This document shows, piece by piece, positions 26,560 to 35,884 of a DNA stretch of 64,000 nucleotides. The position numbers and the translations under genes were made by a program. The notes beneath the pieces were generated by a model. It had not been told where the DNA came from. It saw nothing but the letters and a program-made list of their open reading frames with translations, and made no database searches. How positions within the stretch are numbered: the first letter of the stretch is position 1; every line of letters starts with the position of its first letter. Source of the stretch: Burkholderiaceae bacterium (GTDB lineage Bacteria > Pseudomonadota > Gammaproteobacteria > Burkholderiales > Burkholderiaceae_C); NCBI GenBank assembly GCA_026125795.1, contig JAHCKM010000005.1:124001-188000 (forward strand). Reading direction: 5' to 3'.

Positions 26560-27810
26560 TCATGTCGCCCCCCGCGCGTTGCTGCCTGGTCGGCTCAGCA
26601 CCAAACGGCCTTCAGCGGCCTGCACGGTCCAACCGGCCGAACGCAGGCGCGCGCGAAAGCGCTCGATCTGGTCGCCGCTCCAGGTGCCCGCCACCAGCGT
26701 CAGGTTTCCTTGTTCGAAGCGCAACGACTGCACCGGGGGCTGTCCGTCGGGCCAGGCCTGGGTGGCCGCGGCCAGCGCGGCTTCAAGATCGGCATCACCC
26801 ACGCGGCCGGCGGCGGCGCGCAGGTTGTCGGTGGCGCGGCGCATCTGCACCGGCGCATCGACGATGGTCCCCACTTGCGGGTGAGCGGCCTTCAGCAGCG
26901 CCACCATCGCTTGTTGGCGGCGGTCGATCTCGCTGCGCTGGTGCAGCGCCCACAGGTTGATGCCGACGATGTGAAGCACAAGCAGGGTCAACACGCCGAT
27001 GCGCGCGGGCCGCCACGCCGGGCTGCGCATGCGCTTCCAGCTGTCGCGCAGAAAGCGCGAGCCGCGCGCACGCGGTGCGAGGTCGAACTGGCGCAGGTTC
27101 CACAACGAGCGCACGGCCTGCAGCGCATGGTCGCCGTCGCCGCGCACGGCCACCGGCATGCCGAGCCAGCGTTCCGCCTGCGCCGCCACGGCGGGGGAGG
27201 CGCTCCAGCGGGCGCCGTGCCGCGCCCAGGCCGACAACTGGTCGCGCACCCAGGTGCCGGCCATGCGGGCGCAGCGCACTCCGTGGGCATCGCTGTAGGC
27301 CAGCCAGGTCTGCGCGCTGCTACCGTCGGCGGAGTCCGACGCGGCAAAGAAGTGTCCGGTGGGCGGATCGTCGGGCCACAGCGCCGGCACCACACGCTCG
27401 ACGAACGCGCCGGCCTTCTCGAGCTGCTCCAGGTGGTGCTGCAGCCAGCCTTTGTGCACCGCGGCGACCCAGGTGGGATTGCCCGCCGAAGCCTGTGGCG
27501 CCACCGCCAGATGCACCGCCTGCTCATCGTCGAGCAACTGCTCCTCGAGCAAACCGACCAGCGCCGCGCGTAGCTTGGATGCCGGCGCGCGCGGCAGCGT
27601 GGCGCGATGCCAACTGACATCAGTGGGGCCCAACCACGCGACGACGGTGTCGGCCTTGGGCAGCAGCGTCGGCGTCGTGCGACCTTGGCGCAGCACGCTG
27701 AGGCCATCGGCGCTGAGCAGGTAGGCGTATTCGGGCGCAGCATCGCGCTCGCCATCGGCGGCGGCCCCGGCGCGGGCACGCGGAGGCAGGAGAACGACCA
27801 GGATCGACAT
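26560..27810 (-). CDS. gspL: Type II secretion protein GspL
   Basis: A 416-residue inner-membrane protein with an actin-like cytoplasmic domain (about 1-260), one membrane helix (about 272-292, IGVLTLLVLHIVGINLWAL) and a C-terminal periplasmic ferredoxin-like domain. TWVAAVHKGWLQHHLEQLEK is a typical segment. GspL binds GspE inside and GspM outside. The 128-base gap before it contains a hairpin after gspK and possible promoter sequence, so gspL-F could be expressed partly on their own. Confidence 0.9.
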   Translation of the reverse strand: MSILVVLLPPRARAGAAADGERDAAPEYAYLLSADGLSVLRQGRTTPTLLPKADTVVAWLGPTDVSWHRATLPRAPASKLRAALVGLLEEQLLDDEQAVHLAVAPQASAGNPTWVAAVHKGWLQHHLEQLEKAGAFVERVVPALWPDDPPTGHFFAASDSADGSSAQTWLAYSDAHGVRCARMAGTWVRDQLSAWARHGARWSASPAVAAQAERWLGMPVAVRGDGDHALQAVRSLWNLRQFDLAPRARGSRFLRDSWKRMRSPAWRPARIGVLTLLVLHIVGINLWALHQRSEIDRRQQAMVALLKAAHPQVGTIVDAPVQMRRATDNLRAAAGRVGDADLEAALAAATQAWPDGQPPVQSLRFEQGNLTLVAGTWSGDQIERFRARLRSAGWTVQAAEGRLVLSRPGSNARGAT

Positions 27811-27913
27811 CGGGACGCGAAGGCTAAACGCTTCGTGCGACTGTTACAAGGTCAGGCACTGGGAAATCAATCACTTGGCAGACTTTAGTTGTGGCGAATT
27901 GGGACGATGGTGA

Positions 27914-27931
27914 GCGCTCGTGAGCGAGCGC
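27914..27931 (-). terminator. Hairpin downstream of gspK
   Basis: GCGCTCG (27914-27920) pairs with CGAGCGC (27925-27931) around TGAG. It lies eight bases past the gspK stop codon (27939-27941 on the minus strand). No U tract follows, so read-through into gspL is likely and the role may be mRNA processing. Confidence 0.4.
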
Positions 27932-27938
27932 CGCCGCG

Positions 27939-28907
27939 TCAGCGGTCGACCATCACGCTGGCGACGCGCTCGCGCAGGATCGGCACCACGTCGAGCCCGC
28001 GCCGCTCGACCACGGAGCGCTCCTCGAGCGCGCGGTCGTCCAGGCGCAGCTTGCCGCGCACCTCAAAGTAGTTGGACTGGGTGCTGACATTCCGGGTGTT
28101 GAGCAACTGCGGCGACGGCACGTACTTGCGCGCGGCGTCAACCGTCCTGAATGCGAGCCGCGTGCGCGCCTGCACGATAGCCTGCGCGGCGCCCGCATCG
28201 AGCCCGGGGCTGACCGCGACGATGACTTCGGCGTCGGCCGTGTTGAGGTTGACGGGCGTGCGCACCGGCAGCAGCACCACATAGTTCTCGAGACGGTCGA
28301 GCACCACCGAATCGATGCCGAACCACGCCAGCTGGGCCACCGTGCGCGGTGCGATCGGCGTCGCGCCGGCCTGCGGCTCGGCGACCGACCAGGCAGCCCT
28401 CAAGCCCTCGGCGATGCGCGTGGCGGTGTCCGACGGCGCGTTGGCCGCTTCGCACAACTTCTGCAGCGCGAGGAACTCGGCCTCGACGATCTTGTCGGCC
28501 TCGATCAAGTTGCGCAGGTTGTAGCGGGCCTGCAGGTCGAAGATCACGCCCGAGAGGAACGCATCGGGTCCGCCTTCGGCGTTGTTGTCCTTGTCGGCGG
28601 CAAGGAAGGTCGACAAGCGTGCCTCGGCCAGCGGCGTGGCCCACGGCTCGCTGAGCGCGGTGGGGCCCCCGGTGCGGGCGTCCTCGCGCAGGATCAGCCT
28701 CGCCCAGTCGAGAGCACCGTTCAGGATCCAGGCCGACTGCGTGCGCGCGCGCTCGGCCGCCTCAACCTGGATCGCGCGGTTCTGCTGCCACACCATGCCG
28801 GCGGCCAGCGTGCTGACCAGCACCAGCAGCGCCATCGCGATCAGCAGCGCCGCGCCGCGCGAGCGCCGCGGCGATCGCGGGAGGCCGATGGTCGGGCGCG
28901 TCGTCAT
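27939..28907 (-). CDS. gspK: Type II secretion minor pseudopilin GspK
   Basis: A 322-residue minor pseudopilin. The leader ends RRSRG and is followed by AALLIAMALLVLVSTLAAG, a prepilin helix without the Glu5 found in other pseudopilins, as is normal for GspK. The helical SAM-like insert VNLNTADAEVIVAVSPGL is diagnostic. It caps the pseudopilus tip with GspI and GspJ. The start at 28907 overlaps gspJ by four bases. Confidence 0.93.
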   Translation of the reverse strand: MTTRPTIGLPRSPRRSRGAALLIAMALLVLVSTLAAGMVWQQNRAIQVEAAERARTQSAWILNGALDWARLILREDARTGGPTALSEPWATPLAEARLSTFLAADKDNNAEGGPDAFLSGVIFDLQARYNLRNLIEADKIVEAEFLALQKLCEAANAPSDTATRIAEGLRAAWSVAEPQAGATPIAPRTVAQLAWFGIDSVVLDRLENYVVLLPVRTPVNLNTADAEVIVAVSPGLDAGAAQAIVQARTRLAFRTVDAARKYVPSPQLLNTRNVSTQSNYFEVRGKLRLDDRALEERSVVERRGLDVVPILRERVASVMVDR

Positions 28908-29536
28908 GATCGCGCCGGCCCCAGCATCACGTCGCGCGTGAGGCGACGCTCGCCGAAGTTGATGACCAGCCGCACGCCGCTGGGCAGTGCGGCGCGCGGC
29001 ACGATCACCCCGCCGGCCGCCGGCGCCGGCACCACCGGGACAACATCGCCGCTCGACTGCGCGTTGGTCCACGCATTGCCGCGGTAGAAGTACACCTGCC
29101 ATTCGCTGGCCCCATCGAGCAGCCGCACCTGCTGGTCTTCATTGCCGAGCAGCTGCTGGCTCATTAGCCAGGCCTGCTGGAGTTCGAACGCTCGTTTGAC
29201 GCGCGGGCTGGCCCAGCGCCGCCACACGCCCTCACGCAGCGACCACACCACCACCTGGGCACCGTCCGGGGTCAGGCGCGTCAGGCGCAGCGCGGCGCCG
29301 TCGAACTGCAGGCCGGGCACGACGGTGCTGTCGTACAGCGATGCCAGGTCCTGCTCCCATTGACCAACCACGGTGGTCAGGCGCAGCGTGTGTTCGGCCG
29401 TCTGCTGGCTGATGTCGCGCGCGCGCACCATGCCGTCGACGCCCTGCCAACCCATCATGGCGAGGATGGCCATGATCAGCATCGCCACCAGCACTTCAAC
29501 CAGCGTGAAGCCGCGTTGGCGGGGGACGGTGGTCAT
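28904..29536 (-). CDS. gspJ: Type II secretion minor pseudopilin GspJ
   Basis: A 210-residue pseudopilin. The prepilin peptidase site is MTTVPRQRG|FTLVEVLVAM, with Glu5 present. The body fits GspJ, for example GWQGVDGMVRARDISQQT. It forms the tip complex with GspI and GspK. It starts one base after the gspI stop region and overlaps gspK at its end. Confidence 0.93.
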   Translation of the reverse strand: MTTVPRQRGFTLVEVLVAMLIMAILAMMGWQGVDGMVRARDISQQTAEHTLRLTTVVGQWEQDLASLYDSTVVPGLQFDGAALRLTRLTPDGAQVVVWSLREGVWRRWASPRVKRAFELQQAWLMSQQLLGNEDQQVRLLDGASEWQVYFYRGNAWTNAQSSGDVVPVVPAPAAGGVIVPRAALPSGVRLVINFGERRLTRDVMLGPARS

Positions 29537-29537
29537 C

Positions 29538-29918
29538 TCAGTAGCGCCCCAGCACGGTCGAGAGCGTCAGCAACGGAGCGCCATTGGCATCGGACATCAC
29601 CGCATCGACGCGCCGGAAATTGGGGTTGGGCGTCGGCCGGGTGACAAGCCTGCCCTGGTAGTCGCGGCCCATCTCGTTGCAGGAGAAGTCGGTGTCGCCG
29701 ACACCGGGAAACTGTTTGGCCAGGCGCAGATTGGTGAGCGCGTTGTCGGCACACCATTGCGCATTGACAATGTCGGTCAGGCGTTGCGCATTGTCGGTGA
29801 GGGCGCCGGCCGCCTTCAAGCCGGCGGCCAGCGTGATTGCCACCACGGCCACCGCGACCAGGACCTCCACCAGCGTGAAGCCGGTGGCGCGATCGCGGCG
29901 ACGCAATGTGCGCATCAT
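29538..29918 (-). CDS. gspI: Type II secretion minor pseudopilin GspI
   Basis: A 126-residue pseudopilin with the cleavage site RRRDRATG|FTLVEVLVAV and the conserved NAQWCADNALTNLRL region of GspI. It nucleates the tip complex. Its ATG overlaps the gspH stop by four bases. A second Met follows the first. Confidence 0.93.
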   Translation of the reverse strand: MMRTLRRRDRATGFTLVEVLVAVAVVAITLAAGLKAAGALTDNAQRLTDIVNAQWCADNALTNLRLAKQFPGVGDTDFSCNEMGRDYQGRLVTRPTPNPNFRRVDAVMSDANGAPLLTLSTVLGRY

Positions 29919-30340
29919 TGCACCGGCACGAACGGCCCGATGCCGTCGGTGGCCAGCGTGAGGTTGCGTTCGCCCAGGCGCAGCACGATGCGCTGCGGAC
30001 CGATCAACGGCTCGGGCCCGAGGACCAGTGCTCGCGCTCCGATCACCTCGGCGGTGACGTCGTCGGACAGCCAGTGCGTGGGCATCGGTTCGCCTCCGAT
30101 CGTGCCGACAAAACGGAACGGCGGATCTTCCGGCTTGGAGCCGACCTCAAAGCGCAACGGCACGCCGGCGCTGCGCGACTCGGAGCGTGCCACCTCGAGG
30201 AGGGCAGCCAGGCGCACGGCTTCGCGATCAAGCTGCGCCGCGGCGGGATCGCGCAACGACAGCGTCACGACGCCGACCGCCACCGCGATCAGCGCCATCA
30301 CGACCATCAGTTCGATCAGCGTGAAGCCGCGCACCGGCAC
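29915..30340 (-). CDS. gspH: Type II secretion pseudopilin GspH
   Basis: A pseudopilin of about 141 residues with PVRG|FTLIELMVVMALIAVAV at its N-terminus. I propose the GTG at 30340, which gives a five-residue leader. The only upstream in-frame ATG (30508) would give a 62-residue leader containing three tandem 9-residue repeats and would overlap gspG by 74 bases; a GTG at 30493 is similar. No ribosome binding site is clear for any of them. The mature body and length fit GspH, which joins the pseudopilus shaft to the tip. Confidence 0.8.
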   Translation of the reverse strand: MPVRGFTLIELMVVMALIAVAVGVVTLSLRDPAAAQLDREAVRLAALLEVARSESRSAGVPLRFEVGSKPEDPPFRFVGTIGGEPMPTHWLSDDVTAEVIGARALVLGPEPLIGPQRIVLRLGERNLTLATDGIGPFVPVQ

Positions 30341-30421
30341 ACGGATCGCATTGCCGCGCTGGTGCGCGCAAACCGTGTTGCCGCGTTGCCGCGCAGAGAT
30401 CGCGTTGCCGCGCTGGCGCGC
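30341..30421. repeat. Three tandem 27-bp repeats between gspG and gspH
   Basis: Three imperfect head-to-tail units (30341-30367, 30368-30394, 30395-30421) each contain a CGCGGCAA core on the minus strand. If translated in the gspH frame they read RQRGNAIS-like nine-residue repeats. They fill most of the space between the gspG stop and the likely gspH start. Confidence 0.7.
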
Positions 30422-30434
30422 GGGTGTGAACGGC

Positions 30435-30878
30435 CTACTGCCAGGATCCGACGTCGGCGTTCGTCCCCTCGCCGCCGGGCTGGCCGTCGGCACCGAAGCT
30501 GAACACATCGATCTCGCCTTTCACTCCCGGATTGACGTACTGGTAAGGCCGACCCCAAGGATCGTTGGGCAACTTCTCGAGATAAGGGCGCCAGTTGGGC
30601 GGAATGGTTCCCGTGGTGGGCTTGCGCACGAGCGCCTCGAGGCCCTGATCGGCTGCGGGATAACGCTGATTGTCCAGCCGATACAGCTTGAGCGCCTGCA
30701 TCAAGTTGTTCACGTCGGTGCGTGCGGCGGTGACGCGCGCGTCGTCTGCTCGGTCTAGCACGTTGGGCACGATCAAGGCCGCCAGCACGCCGATGATCAC
30801 CAGCACGACCATCAGCTCGATCAGCGTGAAGCCCTGCACGCGCACGCGGCGCGACGGGGACTGACGTGCAAGGTTCAT
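30435..30878 (-). CDS. gspG: Type II secretion major pseudopilin GspG
   Basis: A 147-residue major pseudopilin. The leader ends RRVRVQG, followed by FTLIELMVVLVIIGVLAALI. The DLDNQRYP-like calcium/loop region (KLYRLDNQRYPAADQGLEAL) and PWGRPYQYVNPG are standard for GspG. It polymerises into the pseudopilus. It is the first gene of the minus-strand gsp operon and diverges from gspC across 48 bases. Confidence 0.95.
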   Translation of the reverse strand: MNLARQSPSRRVRVQGFTLIELMVVLVIIGVLAALIVPNVLDRADDARVTAARTDVNNLMQALKLYRLDNQRYPAADQGLEALVRKPTTGTIPPNWRPYLEKLPNDPWGRPYQYVNPGVKGEIDVFSFGADGQPGGEGTNADVGSWQ

Positions 30879-30914
30879 CGTGCGGTGAAACGATTCAGTG
30901 CAGGTGAGCTGCAT

Positions 30915-30920
30915 GATAAT
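30915..30920 (+). promoter_or_regulatory. -10 box of gspC
   Basis: GATAAT ends six bases before the gspC ATG at 30927, so transcription would begin at the start codon. There is no ribosome binding site and the -35 region (GATTCA, 30892-30897) is weak. Confidence 0.4.
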
Positions 30921-30926
30921 CGTGCG

Positions 30927-31577
30927 ATGGCGATGCGCCTGTTGTCGTTTGTGATCTGGGCTGTCGTGGCGGTCAGCGCCGTGTTCTGGCTGACGCGGCT
31001 GTTGTCGCGCTCGGACCCCGCCCCGCCGCACACCGTCACGGCCAATGCCGGCGCCTCGGTCGCCTCGGCCGATCTGTCGCGCCTGCTCGGCAGCACGCAT
31101 ACCGCAGTGGCCGAGGCGGCGCCGGAGCCTGCCGCCGATGCGCGCTTCAAGCTGATCGGCGTGGTGGCGCCGAAGTCGAAGCAGCCCGACAGCGGGCTGG
31201 CGCTGATCGCGGTCGACGGCAAGCCGCCGCGCCCGGTGGTGCTGGGCGGCGTGGTCGAGGGTCCGCTGGTGCTGCTGGCGGTGAACCACCGTCGCGCCGA
31301 ACTCGGGCCTGCCGGTGGCGAAGCCACTGTGCGCCTCGAGCTCCCGGCCGTGCCGGAACCCAACCGATCGACGCGCGCGCCAGGCATGCCGCCCATTCCG
31401 CTGCCGCCGCAGAACGTGGCGCAACCGCAGCCCACCGTCCAGCCGCGCGCCGCCAATCAGCCGCCGCGCCAGGTTCCGAGCCAACAGCAACCGGGCCAGG
31501 TGCAACGCCAGGCGCCAGGGCAGGCGGCACCGCCGGCTCCGACGCCGAATCGGCCGCCGCCGGCGGTCAGTCGTTAG
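30927..31577 (+). CDS. gspC: Type II secretion protein GspC-like
   Basis: A 216-residue inner-membrane protein: a short cytoplasmic start, a membrane helix (about 6-25, LSFVIWAVVAVSAVFWLTRL), a homology region domain (about 70-140, DARFKLIGVVAPKSKQPDSG) that should contact the secretin N0 domain, and a long Pro/Gln-rich tail. The PDZ or coiled-coil end seen in Enterobacterial GspC is absent, which is usual in Burkholderiales. It couples the inner-membrane platform to GspD. It is divergent from gspG, and its 3' end overlaps the convergent cobT gene by 11 bases. Confidence 0.87.
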   Translation: MAMRLLSFVIWAVVAVSAVFWLTRLLSRSDPAPPHTVTANAGASVASADLSRLLGSTHTAVAEAAPEPAADARFKLIGVVAPKSKQPDSGLALIAVDGKPPRPVVLGGVVEGPLVLLAVNHRRAELGPAGGEATVRLELPAVPEPNRSTRAPGMPPIPLPPQNVAQPQPTVQPRAANQPPRQVPSQQQPGQVQRQAPGQAAPPAPTPNRPPPAVSR

Positions 31578-32655
31578 GTTCCCCGGACGGACCCAACTCG
31601 GCTGCGTGGGTCGTGATGCCCGACGGCCGGGACGGGCCCGGGTCTTCACCTTCGGCCACCTCCGTGAGCAGCGCTGCGGCGCTCTTCACCAGCGGCCAGG
31701 CCAACGCCGCGCCCGTGCCATCGGTGCTTTCCATGCCCAACTCGAGCAGCGCCGACGCGCGGAACAGGTTGAGTGCCTGGTCGAGCCCGCGATGGCTGTG
31801 GCTGCGACAGAACACGCAGTAGTCGGTGGCCGGCGTGGCGATGCGCGACGCCACCAACAGGGCGGCACACGCCGCCATGCCGTCGATCATGATCAAGTGG
31901 CGTTTGCTCGCGGCGACCAGCAGCACGCCAACCATCACGGCAACCTCGAAGCCGCCGAAGGCAGCCAGCACCTCGACCGGATCGGTCACGTCTTTGTGCT
32001 TGGTCTGGGCCGCTTGCACGATCGACATCAGGTGGTGCAGCAGCTCCGGGTTCATGTTGGGGCCGCTGACGATCAGATCGCGCACCGGCGTGTCGGTGAG
32101 ACGCGACAACACCAGCGCCGCGCTTTCGTGCGAGCCGACGCCGATGCCGGCCACCGCGACCAGATTGCCGCGCAGCGTGTCGCCGATCTCCATGCCGGCG
32201 CGGATGGCCGCGTGCGCATGGTCCACCGACATGGCCAAGCCGACACGCGCGTTGCGCGTGCCGTGCGCGATCTTGCGGCGGATCAAACGGTCGTGCGGCG
32301 CCACCATCTCGGCCACGCCGCAGTCAACCACCGACAGCTCGAGCCCCTGGATGCGCGCGAACACCGAGACCGGCAGCTGACCGGTGAGCAACTGCGCCAC
32401 CTGCTCGTGCGTCTGCTTGCGCTGCGGCACCGCGAGCCCGTCGACCGCGAGGCCGTGATCGGCGGCGAAGATCACCAGCTGCGGGTCGCGAAAGCGCGGC
32501 TTGAGCGTGTTTTGCATCAGGCCCAGGCGGATCGCCAGCGGCTCGAGCTCGCCCAGGCTGCCGGTGGCCTCGGCGCGCCGCTGCAGCTTTTCCTTCAGGG
32601 CGCTTTCAAGCAGCGGCTTGGAGGTGGGGGCGATCAGCGAGCGGTCGGCCGACAT
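31567..32655 (-). CDS. cobT: Nicotinate-nucleotide-dimethylbenzimidazole phosphoribosyltransferase CobT
   Basis: A 362-residue enzyme that makes alpha-ribazole phosphate from nicotinate mononucleotide and dimethylbenzimidazole in the lower-ligand branch of cobalamin synthesis. LVIFAADHGLAVDGLAVPQ, GEIGDTLRGN-type MEIGDTLRGNLVAVAGIG, and the catalytic Glu in LGMESTDGTGAALAWP are clear. Length is normal. No other cobalamin gene or riboswitch is seen nearby. A TACACT -10-like hexamer lies eight bases upstream and no ribosome binding site is evident. Confidence 0.94.
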   Translation of the reverse strand: MSADRSLIAPTSKPLLESALKEKLQRRAEATGSLGELEPLAIRLGLMQNTLKPRFRDPQLVIFAADHGLAVDGLAVPQRKQTHEQVAQLLTGQLPVSVFARIQGLELSVVDCGVAEMVAPHDRLIRRKIAHGTRNARVGLAMSVDHAHAAIRAGMEIGDTLRGNLVAVAGIGVGSHESAALVLSRLTDTPVRDLIVSGPNMNPELLHHLMSIVQAAQTKHKDVTDPVEVLAAFGGFEVAVMVGVLLVAASKRHLIMIDGMAACAALLVASRIATPATDYCVFCRSHSHRGLDQALNLFRASALLELGMESTDGTGAALAWPLVKSAAALLTEVAEGEDPGPSRPSGITTHAAELGPSGEPND

Positions 32656-32663
32656 GGACCGCT

Positions 32664-32669
32664 AGTGTA
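32664..32669 (-). promoter_or_regulatory. -10 box of cobT
   Basis: TACACT on the minus strand ends eight bases before the cobT ATG, implying a leader of zero to two bases. Confidence 0.4.
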
Positions 32670-32708
32670 CGTACGCACGCTGCGTGCGCGCGCCATGGGT
32701 TGGTCAAA

Positions 32709-34253
<1,545 letters not shown>

Positions 34254-34279
34254 GTCAAGGCTCCGGTTTGCGGGGCGGC

Positions 34280-34285
34280 ATCATA
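34280..34285 (-). promoter_or_regulatory. -10 box of ilvA
   Basis: TATGAT on the minus strand lies 26 bases before the ilvA start, with a ribosome binding site (GGAG) between. It sits beyond the sRNA terminator, so ilvA need not depend on the sRNA promoter. Confidence 0.4.
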
Positions 34286-34314
34286 GGGCAGCGGGCCCGC
34301 GGAGCCCGTACCAG

Positions 34315-34344
34315 AAAAAAGGCCCGAGGCGTGAGCCTCGGGCC
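34315..34344 (-). terminator. Rho-independent terminator of the ilvA-upstream small RNA
   Basis: A perfect 10-bp stem (GGCCCGAGGC with GCCTCGGGCC, 34321-34330 and 34335-34344) closes a four-base loop. On the minus strand it is followed by six U (34315-34320). This is the strongest intrinsic terminator in the window and lies upstream of ilvA, on the same strand. Confidence 0.85.
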
Positions 34345-34412
34345 CAATCCACCAATGGGATAGGTGGAGGAGACAACCTTCGCAGAACGCACCGCCAAGC
34401 GGGTGCTGCACT
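34315..34412 (-). ncRNA. Candidate small RNA (about 98 nt) with exposed anti-Shine-Dalgarno motif
   Basis: A self-contained minus-strand transcription unit: -35 TTGCGA (34443-34448), a 17-base spacer, -10 TAGACT (34420-34425), then about 98 bases ending in the terminator at 34315-34344. The RNA has no start codon. It can form a 5' hairpin (GCACCCGC with GCGGUGC), then a UCUCCUCC stretch (complement of 34366-34373) partly in a linker and partly leading into a second hairpin (UCCACC with GGUGGA), then the terminator. UCUCCUCC is complementary to ribosome binding sites, so it could pair with mRNAs. I recall reports of toxic betaproteobacterial sRNAs with an anti-SD motif; whether this belongs to that family is unchecked. 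A leader/attenuator of ilvA is the alternative. Confidence 0.6.
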
Positions 34413-34419
34413 GGGCGCA

Positions 34420-34448
34420 AGTCTAGCGTGGCGAATGTTGCATCGCAA
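34420..34448 (-). promoter_or_regulatory. Promoter of the ilvA-upstream small RNA
   Basis: TTGCGA and TAGACT on the minus strand are separated by exactly 17 bases, matching sigma-70 consensus at four positions in each box. It points away from the osmC-like gene. Confidence 0.55.
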
Positions 34449-34544
34449 TATGATTCATCGGGTGCGGTCTCATTCGACTGACAATGCGCAGCACTGGTGC
34501 GACAGCGCACCCGCCAGGTTCCATATTTTCAAGGAGGCGCTCAG

Positions 34545-34967
34545 ATGGAGTGCACAGTGCGTTGGGTACGCGACGGCGGCATGACGTTGATGGCCGAGAC
34601 CGGCAGCGGCCACGTGCTGATGATCGATGGCGCACCCGACGGTGGCGGTCGCAACCTGGCGCCGCGCCCGATGGAGACCGTGCTCGCCGGCACCGGCGGA
34701 TGCACGGCCTACGACGTGGTGACGATCCTCAAGCGCGGACGCCACGACGTGCGCGGATGTTCGGTGAAGCTGCAGGCCGAGCGAGCGACGACCGATCCGA
34801 AAGTGTTCACACGCATCCACATGCACTTCATCATCAGTGGCATGCAGTTGAACGCCGACGCCGTGGCACGTGCGGTGGCGTTGTCGCATGAGAAATACTG
34901 CTCGGCGACGGCGATGCTGGCAAAGACCGCCGAGATCACCGTCAGCCATGAAATCGTCGCGGCCTGA
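34545..34967 (+). CDS. OsmC/Ohr family protein (YhfA-like)
   Basis: A 140-residue OsmC-fold protein. RPMETVLAGTGGCTAYDVVTI contains one conserved cysteine after GG, and EKYCSATAMLAKTAEI contains the second. Both are needed for thiol-dependent peroxide reduction in OsmC/Ohr; the sequence is closest by eye to the YhfA branch, whose physiological substrate is unclear. A strong AAGGAGG ribosome binding site (34531-34537) selects the ATG at 34545 over an upstream in-frame codon. It stands alone, divergent from the sRNA and ilvA. Confidence 0.88.
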   Translation: MECTVRWVRDGGMTLMAETGSGHVLMIDGAPDGGGRNLAPRPMETVLAGTGGCTAYDVVTILKRGRHDVRGCSVKLQAERATTDPKVFTRIHMHFIISGMQLNADAVARAVALSHEKYCSATAMLAKTAEITVSHEIVAA

Positions 34968-34999
34968 GCCGCGAGCGCGGCGGGCTGCGGCGCTTCAGT

Positions 35000-35617
35000 T
35001 CAGATGTGATGCGCTGTTTGTGTCATTACCCGGGCGGCCAATCGCATCGCCAGCCTGATCGGTGCTGGCAACGACCCCGCGCCGCTTTGTTCGGCCGCGG
35101 CAGCATGCTCCGCCTCATCGCGCTTCATCTGCTCGACGATGGCGCGCGACGGCGCATCGCTCGTGGGCAAACGATCGAGATGGCCGGCGAGATGTTGCTC
35201 GACCTGCCGCTCCGTTTCAACGACGAAGCCCAGGCTCCAGCGATCACCGGCCCAGCCTGCCACCAGCCCGATGCCGAACGCGCCCGCATACCACAGCGGG
35301 TTCAACACGCTGGTGCGCGCACCGAGTTGCTCGAGCCGGCGCTCGGTCCAGGCGAGATGATCGACCTCCTGTTCGGCCGCTCGTTGCATCTGCTCGCGCA
35401 GTCTGGCATCGCGGGCAGTGAGCGACTGGGCCTGGTACAGCGCCTGCGCACACACCTCGCCGACATGATCCACGCGCAGAAGCGCCCCGGACAGCTTGCG
35501 CTCCTCGGGCGAGAGTGTGCATTCTTGCGCGCTTGGCGCGGGCCGCGATGCGTGCGCACCGCCCGACAAGGTGCGCAGCGCCTGGTCGGCGGAAGTGATC
35601 CACGAGTCAAGTCCCAT
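35000..35617 (-). CDS. coq7: Demethoxyubiquinone hydroxylase Coq7
   Basis: A 205-residue di-iron carboxylate monooxygenase of ubiquinone biosynthesis. The ligand motifs are spaced as expected: LRVDHVGEVCAQ, EQEVDHLAWTERRLEQL, ETERQVEQHL and MKRDEAEHA. It hydroxylates the demethoxyquinol ring at the membrane. The frame stays open far upstream, but the family starts at MGLDSWITSAD. A TAGAGT hexamer (35625-35630) sits seven bases before the ATG with no ribosome binding site. Confidence 0.94.
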   Translation of the reverse strand: MGLDSWITSADQALRTLSGGAHASRPAPSAQECTLSPEERKLSGALLRVDHVGEVCAQALYQAQSLTARDARLREQMQRAAEQEVDHLAWTERRLEQLGARTSVLNPLWYAGAFGIGLVAGWAGDRWSLGFVVETERQVEQHLAGHLDRLPTSDAPSRAIVEQMKRDEAEHAAAAEQSGAGSLPAPIRLAMRLAARVMTQTAHHI

Positions 35618-35624
35618 GCGGCCA

Positions 35625-35630
35625 ACTCTA
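35625..35630 (-). promoter_or_regulatory. -10-like box of coq7
   Basis: TAGAGT on the minus strand ends seven bases before the coq7 ATG, consistent with a leaderless transcript. The match to consensus is only partial. Confidence 0.3.
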
Positions 35631-35884
35631 TCGGAATCCCCGGGGTGGGTTTTCCTGGGTACGGTGGCCGCTTGCAGAGCCTTTTTGGCCGACGTCTGTT
35701 TCGCGTTGTTGCCAGACAACATCGGCAGCGCGAATCCGCCCCAAGTCTTTGCATCGCCGATGCCCCTCTGGTGCAATAGCCGCAACTTCCGCTGAGGAGG
35801 TTGGCCTGGTCGGCCGGCGTCGTTGTGTCGGGCGCGGCAGTCCCACAGATCAGGGCCTCTTGTCCAACTTAGGAGATCATTGCA

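Noticed and set aside
32656-32708. Cobalamin riboswitch upstream of cobT
   Set aside because: The gap is only 53 bases and lacks the B12-box; the promoter hexamer is next to the start codon.
35800-35876. Possible leader peptide before the porin
   Set aside because: A GAGGAGG site sits upstream, but the only nearby in-frame start is a TTG directly adjacent to it, too close for normal initiation.
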